This document shows, piece by piece, positions 34,543 to 42,198 of a DNA stretch of 64,000 nucleotides. Each line of letters begins with the position of its first letter. Within the stretch, counting starts at the first letter, position 1. Position numbers and translations under genes: made by a program. The notes beneath the pieces are model-generated. The model did not search any database. It was not told the DNA's origin and was given only the letters and a program-made list of their open reading frames with translations. Source of the DNA: Oscillatoria sp. FACHB-1406 (GTDB lineage Bacteria > Cyanobacteriota > Cyanobacteriia > Cyanobacteriales > Spirulinaceae); contig NZ_JACJSM010000008.1 of the NCBI RefSeq assembly GCF_014698145.1, forward strand, positions 116,969 through 180,968, read 5' to 3'.

Positions 34543-35092
34543 CCCGCGCCTAATACGCCCGACTGGCTAGTAAACTTCGCGGTTTAGCCGTTATTATAAA
34601 ACGCAGTTGGGGGTAGGGGCGGCTCCGTTACCAAAATTGTAATGAAAGGGAATTAGGTAGGGGCAACCGCATTGCTCATTAGTGTCAATTTAAGCTTAAA
34701 CCTGCTCGCCCAGCCCGCCTTGGGTTCAAACCCAAGGCTAATAACTTAAGTCATCTAAAGATGACTGGGAAATTCAAATGTATCCAACCCGTTTCAACGG
34801 GTTTCAGCTATCAGCCAGGAACTTGAGTTCCTGGCGGGCGAAGTGTTTCACCTTAAGTTGACGCTAATGAGTATTTCTATGCTCTGTAACGCTATTAACA
34901 AATTAGCCGGGGTGGCATTGTCAATTTTTGGCAATTTTTCTCGGATTTGAGCTAAGGCAATGCCCACCCTACATCTCGCTCAATTCTCGTTTTTCATTCG
35001 ATGTGGAAGTGAAAGCACCAAGACGGTGCGTTACGGCGCGCTGAAAAATCTCCTCCTTTTTCTGAGGTTTAGCTTGCGCCTAACGCACCCTA
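34543..35092. repeat. Long direct repeat, copy A (flanks toxin-antitoxin genes)
   Basis: Starts CCCGCGCCTAATACGCCCGA and ends GCCTAACGCACCCTAC. It matches copy B (35821-36273) over about 350 bp once the separate insertions in each are removed. It contains the 197-bp element at 34675-34871 and is followed immediately by the 110-bp MITE. Just before it, 34446-34505 holds further copies of the GTGCGTTA repeat. No gene is present. Confidence 0.85.
34675..34871. mobile_element. 197-bp MITE-like element with four hairpins
   Basis: The left end CTCATTAGTGTCAATTTAAG and right end CTTAAGTTGACGCTAATGAG are imperfect inverted repeats. Inside are the hairpins GCCTTGGGTT/AACCCAAGGC, AGTCATCT/AGATGACT, AACCCGTT/AACGGGTT and CCAGGAACT/AGTTCCTGG. 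It is absent from the corresponding place in copy B, so it inserted after the duplication. A lone end fragment sits at 30358. Confidence 0.75.
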
Positions 35093-35200
35093 CTGCCGTG
35101 ACACACCTTAAATGAGGCTTTAGAAAAACTCTTGAAACCCGATCGAGTAAGCAATAGAACGAGAAACCTATCGCACAGTTTTAGCTGTGTCACGGCACTA
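35091..35200. mobile_element. 110-bp MITE with 15-bp terminal inverted repeats, copy 1
   Basis: Ends TACTGCCGTGACACA and TGTGTCACGGCACTA. It is an essentially exact reverse complement of 59603-59712. The TA at each terminus fits a TA-targeting IS630/Tc1-mariner type of transposase. Copy B of the long repeat has the same left flank (GCCTAACGCACCC) without the element. Confidence 0.88.
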
Positions 35201-35206
35201 CATCTG

Positions 35207-35512
35207 TCATTCTTCATTCAACTCAGAAAATAACGATTCTAAGTCCCGATACCCACTCACAACACGAGCAACATCTATTCCATCTTCCCGGGCATAGTAA
35301 AAAACAATGCGCTCGTCAACAATAAACCCTCGCAAGCCAGGAGACAGCTTGCTATAACTTTTACCCATATTGGGAAAATCCGCCACAACTTTACATCTTT
35401 CTCGAATTTTCTCAAACAGCTTACTGGCTGCCTTGGGGTTATTCCGAGCAATATATTCGCAAATTTCATCTAAATCTTGAATCGCATCATCTGAGAATGA
35501 ATAGCTGCTCAT
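35207..35512 (-). CDS. ParE/RelE-family toxin
   Basis: 101 residues with the family pattern YSFSDDAIQDLDEICEYIAR, AASKLFEKIRERCKVVADFP, NMGKSYSKLSPGLRGFIVD and ERIVFYYAREDGIDVARVVS. ParE-type members poison DNA gyrase and RelE-type members cut mRNA on ribosomes; the presence of PGLRGF and RIVFYY favours ParE. The gene overlaps the antitoxin by 4 bp and is seven bases from a MITE. Confidence 0.9.
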   Translation of the reverse strand: MSSYSFSDDAIQDLDEICEYIARNNPKAASKLFEKIRERCKVVADFPNMGKSYSKLSPGLRGFIVDERIVFYYAREDGIDVARVVSGYRDLESLFSELNEE

Positions 35513-35778
35513 GCTTCCGAATCTGAAATTAAGCGAATTTTCTCCTGTAAGCGGGCAAAAACCACCTCGCCATCCGTTACTTGTCCCTTAGCAATTTGCT
35601 CGGTTCCGCTGGCAATTTTCAGTTTGAGTTCTTCTAGGCGCTTTTGTTGTAAGGCACGATTTCGTTTCTCTAGCAGTTGTAAGGCTTCACTAATTAGCTG
35701 CTCAATACTGTTATAGTTTCCCTGTTCTAGTTGTAATTGAATGTATTTTTCCTGTTCGAGTGTTAAGGTTATCTTCAT
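35509..35778 (-). CDS. ParD-like antitoxin
   Basis: 89 residues: MKITLTLEQEKYIQLQLEQG is a ribbon-helix-helix N-terminus for DNA binding and autoregulation, followed by NSIEQLISEALQLLEKR and a charged C-terminal region that should wrap the toxin. It precedes the toxin with a 4-bp ATGA overlap, the standard order. The module lies between the two copies of a long direct repeat. Confidence 0.88.
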   Translation of the reverse strand: MKITLTLEQEKYIQLQLEQGNYNSIEQLISEALQLLEKRNRALQQKRLEELKLKIASGTEQIAKGQVTDGEVVFARLQEKIRLISDSEA

Positions 35779-35820
35779 TGTTTAACGTCCTCTAAGAGTT
35801 CTTAAAACAAGTGCGATCGC

Positions 35821-36273
35821 CCCGCGCCTAATACGCCCGACTTGGCTAGTAAACTTCGCGGTTTAGCCGTTATTATAGAACGCAGTTGGGGTAGGGGTGG
35901 CTCCGTTACCAAAATTGTAATGAAAGGGGAATTAGGTAGGGGCATAGCACTGCTATGCCCGATAACGCTATTAACACATTAACCGTGGTGGGCATTGTTG
36001 ATTTTTGGCAATTTTTCTCAGATTTTAACTAATACCAATTCTCATGGATTTTGCACGATTCCCGAAGAGGGCATAACAATGTTATGCCCCTACGATGAAA
36101 AATTTATTGCATCGTAACTGAGAATTGGTATAAGGCAATGCCCACCCTACTTCTCGCTCAATTCTCGTTTTGCATTCGATGTGGAAGTGAAAGCACCAAG
36201 ACGGTGCGTTACGGCGCGCTGAAAAATCTCCTCCTTTTTTCCGAGGTTTAGCTTGCGCCTAACGCACCCTACT
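35821..36273. repeat. Long direct repeat, copy B
   Basis: Matches copy A from CCCGCGCCTAATACGCCCGA through to GCCTAACGCACCCTAC, including the inner GGTGCGTTACGGCGCGCTG arm. It lacks the 197-bp element of copy A but carries the TACCAATTC element at 36033-36130. It accounts for almost the entire gap between the antitoxin and the protease gene. Confidence 0.85.
36033..36130. mobile_element. 98-bp MITE-like element, TACCAATTCTCA family
   Basis: Perfect 12-bp terminal inverted repeats TACCAATTCTCA and TGAGAATTGGTA. Copy A of the direct repeat reads GAGCTAAGGCAATG at this place, whereas copy B reads CTAA, element, TAAGGCAATG. This gives the exact boundary and a TAA (or TA) target duplication. It matches 59859-59957 in reverse. 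Confidence 0.88.
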
Positions 36274-36285
36274 TAACTAACTTAA

Positions 36286-37224
36286 CTAACGCACCATTGC
36301 GGCGGCTTGTGCTGCCCACTGGGGAACTTGTACGCCGCGATTGATAACGTCGGAAACTCGACCATCGGGGAGTCGAACGCCTTCCGGTCGCCGGTTGCTA
36401 CCCGCATGGAGTCCGATAATATAAAAACGGCCGTCGTCGAATTGGGCGAAAATGGCACTGCCGGACGCGCCGGGATTGGTGTCGCAGTCGTGGAAGAGTA
36501 GCCCGGGTTCGGTACTGACGATGCTACACCCGATGTTGACTCCGGCGGTTTGTCCCGGTTGTCCGATCGCTGGATCTTTAGGAAAATCGCCGGAATACCC
36601 AGCTAGGATAATTTTCCCTCGGACGGCGGCGCGCGTTTGCGGGTTGGAAAAGTCGATGCTGCGCCAGCCCATATAACCGTAGGTGTCGCCGAGGGGTTGG
36701 TCGATTTTGAGAATCGCCCAATCTTGGTCTACATTTTCCGAGCCGGATTTCCAGCCGTAATCGTAGCCGATAACTGTCGCTTCATCCAGGGCTGCGCCTT
36801 TAATCGTGCTGGGTTTGAAGCTGAGGGGGCGGCGGAAGGGTTTCCCGGTATTGGGATTGATTAAGCAGTGAGAGTTGGTGAGGACGACATCGCGCCCGAT
36901 TAAGGTTCCGGTGCAGGAGTAGGAGGAGTAACCATCGTCGCCGACCATCTCGATGCGACCGATCGCGGACCAAGGGAAGGCGCGCGATAGAATGGGGAGG
37001 CGATCGTCTTCTGAGATAATGACTCGACTATCATCGTCGGGCAGATCGGACTGGGCGCGATCGCTCGGCACAAAGGCAGCACCATCGGTACTCGGCTCAA
37101 ATGGTAACGCGATCGGCTCGACTTTTTTCTCGGCGGGGGTTGGCGATTGCGCCGCTACCCAATTCGCCGATCCAGCGGTTAGGAAGGTAGCAGAAAGAAG
37201 GATAGAAACAAGAGAATGCTTCAC
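36286..37224 (-). CDS. Secreted trypsin-like/V8-like serine protease
   Basis: 312 residues from GTG 37224, which follows CCAGGAG and opens a signal peptide (KHSLVSILLSATFLTAGSAN, WVAAQ). The chymotrypsin-fold triad is visible: His in VLTNSHCL, Asp in DQDWAILKID and Ser in NPGASGSAIF. Cysteines around CTGTLIG and NIGCSI could form disulphides. The protein should act in the periplasm or outside the cell. The substrate is unknown; glutamyl-endopeptidase relatives have the same layout. The longer frame to 37272 would mask the signal peptide. Confidence 0.9.
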   Translation of the reverse strand: MKHSLVSILLSATFLTAGSANWVAAQSPTPAEKKVEPIALPFEPSTDGAAFVPSDRAQSDLPDDDSRVIISEDDRLPILSRAFPWSAIGRIEMVGDDGYSSYSCTGTLIGRDVVLTNSHCLINPNTGKPFRRPLSFKPSTIKGAALDEATVIGYDYGWKSGSENVDQDWAILKIDQPLGDTYGYMGWRSIDFSNPQTRAAVRGKIILAGYSGDFPKDPAIGQPGQTAGVNIGCSIVSTEPGLLFHDCDTNPGASGSAIFAQFDDGRFYIIGLHAGSNRRPEGVRLPDGRVSDVINRGVQVPQWAAQAAAMVR

Positions 37225-37527
37225 GAATATAAACTCCTGGATAACAGCACATTGTCGGCAACGTTCTAGCACTCCCCCGGCGTTTTTAGCGTTACGGTTC
37301 GGGCTAGCGCGATTCGGAATATAGGCTATTATTCCCTAGGATTCTTCGAGGTGATAGCTCTGTTGCTGAAATTGATACGAGATATAGCGCTACTCACCGA
37401 AGAATGAACGCTCTCTAAAGTTTAAAGCATTGGCTGGTGGGCGCTGCCCACCCTACTTAATGTCCTAACTCTGTTGCTGAAATTGATACGAAATATTTTC
37501 AGTGGGGATAGATTTGACCAAACGTTA
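37225..37527. repeat. Intergenic region with a flanking direct repeat
   Basis: CTCTGTTGCTGAAATTGATA occurs at 37357 and again at 37468, continuing CGAGATAT or CGAAATAT. Between the copies lie ATATAGCGCTACTCA and the palindrome GTGGGCGCTGCCCACC. A similar TATAGCGCTACTTT and CTTAATGTTTTAA arrangement is found at 43994-44082. No gene was found. Confidence 0.6.
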
Positions 37528-38859
37528 TTAGCAGCGCGAAAAGCGAACTTTTAAACCATCGCGGGGATGGGGCGTAGGAATTGCAACCAGGGAAAGGTCT
37601 TGTTCCGGTAATAGTTCCCATTGATAATCTCGCACTAATAAGGCGGCAAAAATTCGCATTTCTAGCTTGGCGAACTCTTTGCCCAAACATTCTCGCAAAC
37701 CGCCGCCGAAGGGAATATAACCGAAGTTTTTCTGCTTTTCGGGGCTGTTTTCAGGACTGAAGCGATCGGGATCGAATTGTTCTGAATCGGGGTAAAGATC
37801 GGCTTCTTTGTGGGTTTGGAGTATTTGATATTGAATCTGCCATCCTTGGGGGATGCGATACCCGTTGAATTCAAAGGGCGCGATCGCTTCCCGAAATCCG
37901 CCGCCGACGGGAGGGATAAGGCGCAGGACTTCTTTGAGAACGCGATCGAGATAGGTTAAGGATTTGAGGTTTTCGGCGGTGAGGGGCGACGCGATCTTGT
38001 TGGCTTTCAATTCTGCACGGATGCGCTCTAAAATTTGGGGATGTTGTGCCGTTAACAGGCAAAATGAGGCGATCGCGGAAGTTAGCGTTTCGTGTCCTGC
38101 GAATAATAGCAGCAAAACTTGGTCTTTAAGTTCTTCTAAGGTGAGTTGGTTTCCTGCTTCGTCCCGCGCTTGCAATAATATTCCTAAAGCATCGTTCCCC
38201 AATTTATTTTCCTGTTGTCGTTGGCGAATAATTTTTTCAATTCCCTGGAGCAATCCCTTTCGCGCTTGCAACGCTTTACCAAACTTTGTCCAAGGCAGCG
38301 AAATAGGAATGCTGAAAAGTCCTTCGCACCAAGTTTCAAATAAATGCCCCAATGACGTTTGCGAAGTATTATCAACTCCCATAAATAGAGTTCCGGCAAT
38401 ATCAAATGTATAGTTCCGCAATTCGGGATACCAAGTTAAGGTTTCTTGGCGTTCCCAGCGCGCGAGATAATCGTTCGTGATGCGTTCGATGGTGGGGCTA
38501 TAACTCGCGATCGCTCTCGGTTGAAAAGCTTGAAATAGAAGCTTGCGCCGAGAGGTATGAAATTCGCCGCTGCGAACGGCTAAGGAAGCAGGCCCTAGTA
38601 AGATTTTCGTACTTTTAGGCCAAGTCGATCGCACGTATTGTTCTTCATTTTTGAACAAAAATTGATTGGCATCCGCGCCTACCATAATAGCGGTGGAACT
38701 GCCAAAAACGTTGGTTTTAAAGATTTTTCCGTAGCGTTCGAGACGCTTTTTAGAAAAGTCGCGATCGAACAAAAATGCAAAGGTTTCACCTACGAAGGGC
38801 AAGCCGGAATTGCCGGGAGGTAAAGGGAGTTTTTCGAGTGTTTTTGTCTGAGAGGTCAT
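37528..38859 (-). CDS. Cytochrome P450, CYP120-like
   Basis: 443 residues. Features: proline-rich start LPLPPGNSGLPFVGE, I-helix LLLLFAGHETLTSAI, K-helix LKEVLRLIPPVGGGFR (ExxR) and heme loop FIPFGGG-like GYIPFGGGLRECLGKEFAK, with Cys391 as the heme ligand. Length and the N-terminal motif match CYP120A1 of Synechocystis, a retinoic-acid hydroxylase, so oxidation of a retinoid or other apocarotenoid is the best guess. No redox partner gene is adjacent. It lies just downstream of the DUF1295 gene in the same direction. Confidence 0.92.
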   Translation of the reverse strand: MTSQTKTLEKLPLPPGNSGLPFVGETFAFLFDRDFSKKRLERYGKIFKTNVFGSSTAIMVGADANQFLFKNEEQYVRSTWPKSTKILLGPASLAVRSGEFHTSRRKLLFQAFQPRAIASYSPTIERITNDYLARWERQETLTWYPELRNYTFDIAGTLFMGVDNTSQTSLGHLFETWCEGLFSIPISLPWTKFGKALQARKGLLQGIEKIIRQRQQENKLGNDALGILLQARDEAGNQLTLEELKDQVLLLLFAGHETLTSAIASFCLLTAQHPQILERIRAELKANKIASPLTAENLKSLTYLDRVLKEVLRLIPPVGGGFREAIAPFEFNGYRIPQGWQIQYQILQTHKEADLYPDSEQFDPDRFSPENSPEKQKNFGYIPFGGGLRECLGKEFAKLEMRIFAALLVRDYQWELLPEQDLSLVAIPTPHPRDGLKVRFSRC

Positions 38860-38879
38860 TATTCTAAAATCGCGATTTC

Positions 38880-39533
38880 TTATTCGTTCAGTGTGGCAAC
38901 CGTTTCATCACTTCTATTTCCCCAGAGTTTGGGGACAATCAGACCGGAATTTGCTTTATATTCCTCAAATTCGGGGTAGCGGGAAAGCGATCGATCTTTT
39001 TTGAGCATATTGGGGATAAAGATGAGGGCAGCAAATCCCGCTAAAATCGCAAAAGGAAGCCAATGTTGGACGAGTAAAGCAAAGCCCGTATAAATCAAAA
39101 TTTCGCCTAAATAGTTGGTGTTGCGGCAGCGAGCAAAAAAGCCTTCTGTTATCAGTCCGGGTCGATATTTTAGGGTGTAATATTTTTGGGCATCGCTTGA
39201 GTAGTGGAGAAAAATTCCGAGAATGGTCGTTGCGATCGCGCCCGCTACGAGGGGTAAGGGCGGCACGGAACCGCTGCTAATCAAGATATACGGCGCGATC
39301 CAGTATAAATTAATGATGAGGAAGGTGGGAATTGCCATACCGAGGGGGATTTCTTGTTCCCACTGGCGATCGGGATAAAGGCGATCTTTCAGCAGCCAGA
39401 TAAAACCGTAGGTTCCGTGTAACGCGAGGTAAATCCAAGAACCGAGGGTGAAGTTTTGGTAAACCAGCATCAATCCCAGAATGACGAAGAAAGTACAGCC
39501 TTTGTGTAAGTTAATAACGTGCTTGATTTTCAT
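38880..39533 (-). CDS. DUF1295 / isoprenylcysteine methyltransferase-like membrane protein
   Basis: 217 residues with about six hydrophobic segments. The C-terminal half has YYTLKYRPGLITEGFFARCR, NTNYLGEILIYTGFALLVQ and SRYPEFEEYKANSGLIVPKL, the pattern of the steroid 5-alpha-reductase/ICMT-like C-terminal domain that binds a cofactor. The reaction cannot be stated. It is 20 bp upstream of the P450 gene and could be co-transcribed, which would fit joint modification of an isoprenoid-type substrate (inference). Confidence 0.8.
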   Translation of the reverse strand: MKIKHVINLHKGCTFFVILGLMLVYQNFTLGSWIYLALHGTYGFIWLLKDRLYPDRQWEQEIPLGMAIPTFLIINLYWIAPYILISSGSVPPLPLVAGAIATTILGIFLHYSSDAQKYYTLKYRPGLITEGFFARCRNTNYLGEILIYTGFALLVQHWLPFAILAGFAALIFIPNMLKKDRSLSRYPEFEEYKANSGLIVPKLWGNRSDETVATLNE

Positions 39534-39588
39534 TGCCTTAAGAATTCCCTTTACTCTATTTTAGGCGATGATTGGTGCAAACTTAGAT

Positions 39589-39699
39589 TATATAGCATTT
39601 TCCGTTCGCGTGAGGTACAACGCACGGGCGAATGCCATTCGCCCCTACCTATCTCATTTCAATTTTTGTACCTCATCCCTTTAAAAAAAATGCTATATA
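39589..39699. mobile_element. 111-bp MITE-like element, TATATAGCATTTT family (complete copy)
   Basis: 13-bp terminal inverted repeats TATATAGCATTTT and AAAATGCTATATA. Inside are GTGAGGTAC and its counterpart GTACCTCAT, and a GGGCGAATGCCATTCGCCC hairpin. This copy shows what the partial sequences at 7749, 30573-31020, 32774 and 59787-59846 derive from. The rest of this 317-bp intergenic gap shows no gene. Confidence 0.8.
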
Positions 39700-39832
39700 C
39701 CGAAATTTAGTTAAGAGGGAATTTCGCAAATGTGCGAGCTACCTTTCTTTACGATTGAACTCGCATTTATTGGTTTTTATGACTAAAGTTTGTTGCTCTG
39801 AAACCCGAAGGAATTAATTATTAATTTTGTCC

Positions 39833-39855
39833 GGAATTACGAATTACGAATTACA
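39833..39855. repeat. Short TAATTCG array at a stop codon
   Basis: On the minus strand the response-regulator stop TAA (39853-39851) is the start of TAATTCGTAATTCGTAATTC. Confidence 0.75.
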
Positions 39856-42184
39856 AAGAACGCACCTCTCGCAAAATGACCGTAAATAGCGTTTCCTCTT
39901 TCATTTGTACCTTAGAAATCGAGGCTTCTGCCAGAAATTCCTCGCCATTCTTACGGCAGCCCCAAATCGCCTGACGTTCCCCCATGCGGCGCGCCGGACA
40001 AGTAGAACGCTCGAAATCCACCATATGCTGTTGGTGCGCTTGCTGGAAGCGCGGAGGCAGTAGCATATTGAGCGGTTGAGCGATCGCGTCTTCGGCAGTA
40101 TAACCGAAAATTTTTTCTGCCCCTCGATTGAAGAGTGTAATGCGGTGTCGGCGATCGACAGTGATAATGGCATCGTCGGCAATGTCAATAATTTCGGCTA
40201 AGTGCATCCGAGTTTGTCGCAACGCCTTTTCAACTTGTCGGCGTTCCTCGAGTTCGCCGCGCAGCAGAGCGATCGCGCGCACTAATTCCTCGGTTTGTTC
40301 TGTAACTTGTCGTTCCAACTCATTATTCGTTTGGCGAAGCGCGATTTCCGAGCGCAAACACTCCATCGCTTCCCGTTGTTGAAGCGTCGCTAGGTTATTC
40401 TGGTTTTTCAAGCGCTCGAGGCGATGGACGATGCGACTCACCAATTCCGGGCCAGCGATCGGTTTAGCGATGAAATCATCCGCCCCCGCCGCTAAGACTT
40501 GGTTCGCCGTTTGCGTATCGGCACAAGCCGTTAAAATAACGATCGCAAGGTCATACCAGCGCGCGTCGTGGCGCACTGCTTGGCATAACTCCAAACCGCT
40601 GACTCCCGGCATTTTTAAATCTAAAACCAGCAAATCGGGCGCAGTCGCATCCAAAGTTTGCCAAAATTGCTGGGGATCGCTGAGGGTGGTGATTTGCAGC
40701 CCCCACGGTTGCAGTAAAGTCGCGATCGTTTGCAGCAGTTCGGTATCGTCATCCACCACCAGCACCTTCGCTTCGATGGGATCGGTGCGATTGAGAATGC
40801 GACTCACCTGCTGCAAGACTTGCGGGCAAGACATCGGCTTTTGCAAGTATAGCCGCCCGCCGCAGCGCAAGACTTGCAAGCGCTGCTGCAAATCGCTGCC
40901 AGACGAGAGCGTGAGGACGGGGATCGCGGGCTTTTGCTGCTGCAATTCGCTTAAGAAATGAAGGCTATTATCGAGGCGGGCAGACACGGCGAGATCGAGC
41001 AGAATAAGATCGGGCTGTTCTCGTTCGATCGCTTGGCGCGCGATCGCTAAACTCGTGGCAATATCAGCGCGCAGTCCCCAATTAACGGCTTCGGCGGCTA
41101 GGGCTTCAGCAGCAGCGCGATCGCGGTCTACAATGAGCAGTAAGGGGATCGCAGCCTGCTTTTGGGAGCCGGAAACTTCCCGCCGCAACCGGGAAGCAAG
41201 CTGTTGGAGGCGATCGACTTCCTCGACTTTCGGCACGGCGATAAAGTCCGCCGCTTGCAAATGTCGTTGCAGCGAGTGGGCGAGTTGCGAAGCGCGATCG
41301 AACCCAAACGTCCCCAAAGAACCGGCGAGGGTGTGCGCTTCTCGTTCCGCCGCCCGTCGCAGTTCCGGACTGGCGTTCCCGCGTTTCAATGCCGCGATCG
41401 CGCGTTCCAATACCCCGATCTGTTCGCTGATGCGCGGTTGGAAGCGCTGCCATACTTCCGCGATCGCGGATTGGGTTTGTTGTCGGCTCGCTAACCCCTC
41501 TTTCGCTTCCTCTAACGGTTTGAGGCGGTAGCCAATCCCGTACACCGTTTCAATCGCATCCGTCGGCGCGCCTACTGCCTTTAATTTGTGCCGCAAGCCT
41601 TTAAGATGGGTTCTAACGGCTTGCTCGCTGGGAACTTCATCAAACGACCAAAGATTTTCCAAAATTGCATCGCAACTGAAGACGCGCCGATTGTGCCGCA
41701 GGAACAGTTCTAGCAGCGCGTATTCCTTCGCCGTCAGCGAAAGAGGCTGGGTTCCGTAGGTGACATTGCAACTTTCGGGATCGAGGCGCAACTCGCCCCA
41801 TTCCAACACGGCGGGAGTCGTCGTTGGATTGCGGCGCAAGAGGGCGCGAATCCGAGCCGATAGTTCTTCGGGATCGAAGGGTTTGACGATATAATCATCC
41901 GCTCCCGCATCTAAGCCCATCGCTTTATCGTGACTGGTATTGCGAACGGTGAGTAACAGGATTGGCATCCGGTAGCCGCGCGATCGCAAGCGCTTGCAGA
42001 GGCTCAAACCGTCGAGTTGCGGCAGACTGACATCCAGCAGCAGGAGATCGTAGCTAAAGCTTTGGATGAGTTCCCAGGCTGATTCGCCATCGGTAGCGAC
42101 TTCAACGGTATAGTTGCGATCGCTCAACGTCGCAACCAGGGCTTCGGCGGTTAATTCATCGTCCTCTACGACTAGAATTTTCAT
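39851..42184 (-). CDS. Multidomain response regulator: REC-wHTH-Hpt-REC-REC-PAS
   Basis: 777 residues. REC1 (1-118) has ED at 7-9, phospho-Asp51 in LLLLDVSLP and KPFD. An OmpR/PhoB winged helix follows (about 125-225, TAKEYALLELFLRHNRRVFS). An Hpt domain around 260-345 carries His in REAHTLAGSLGTFGF. REC2 (about 345-460) has LLIVDRDRAAA and LLDLAV. REC3 (about 470-590) has VLVVDDDTELL and VLDLKMPG. A coiled coil and a C-terminal PAS domain (IITVDRRHRITLFNRGAEKI) complete it. There is no kinase domain, so it must be phosphorylated by partners. It can bind DNA and also relay phosphate. The Hpt motif has A where K is usual. Confidence 0.92.
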   Translation of the reverse strand: MKILVVEDDELTAEALVATLSDRNYTVEVATDGESAWELIQSFSYDLLLLDVSLPQLDGLSLCKRLRSRGYRMPILLLTVRNTSHDKAMGLDAGADDYIVKPFDPEELSARIRALLRRNPTTTPAVLEWGELRLDPESCNVTYGTQPLSLTAKEYALLELFLRHNRRVFSCDAILENLWSFDEVPSEQAVRTHLKGLRHKLKAVGAPTDAIETVYGIGYRLKPLEEAKEGLASRQQTQSAIAEVWQRFQPRISEQIGVLERAIAALKRGNASPELRRAAEREAHTLAGSLGTFGFDRASQLAHSLQRHLQAADFIAVPKVEEVDRLQQLASRLRREVSGSQKQAAIPLLLIVDRDRAAAEALAAEAVNWGLRADIATSLAIARQAIEREQPDLILLDLAVSARLDNSLHFLSELQQQKPAIPVLTLSSGSDLQQRLQVLRCGGRLYLQKPMSCPQVLQQVSRILNRTDPIEAKVLVVDDDTELLQTIATLLQPWGLQITTLSDPQQFWQTLDATAPDLLVLDLKMPGVSGLELCQAVRHDARWYDLAIVILTACADTQTANQVLAAGADDFIAKPIAGPELVSRIVHRLERLKNQNNLATLQQREAMECLRSEIALRQTNNELERQVTEQTEELVRAIALLRGELEERRQVEKALRQTRMHLAEIIDIADDAIITVDRRHRITLFNRGAEKIFGYTAEDAIAQPLNMLLPPRFQQAHQQHMVDFERSTCPARRMGERQAIWGCRKNGEEFLAEASISKVQMKEETLFTVILREVRSL

Positions 42185-42198
42185 GAATATTTACTATT

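Noticed and set aside
40431..41531. Open frames on the plus strand within the response regulator
   Set aside because: Serine/arginine-rich shadows of a well-defined REC-Hpt-REC gene on the other strand.
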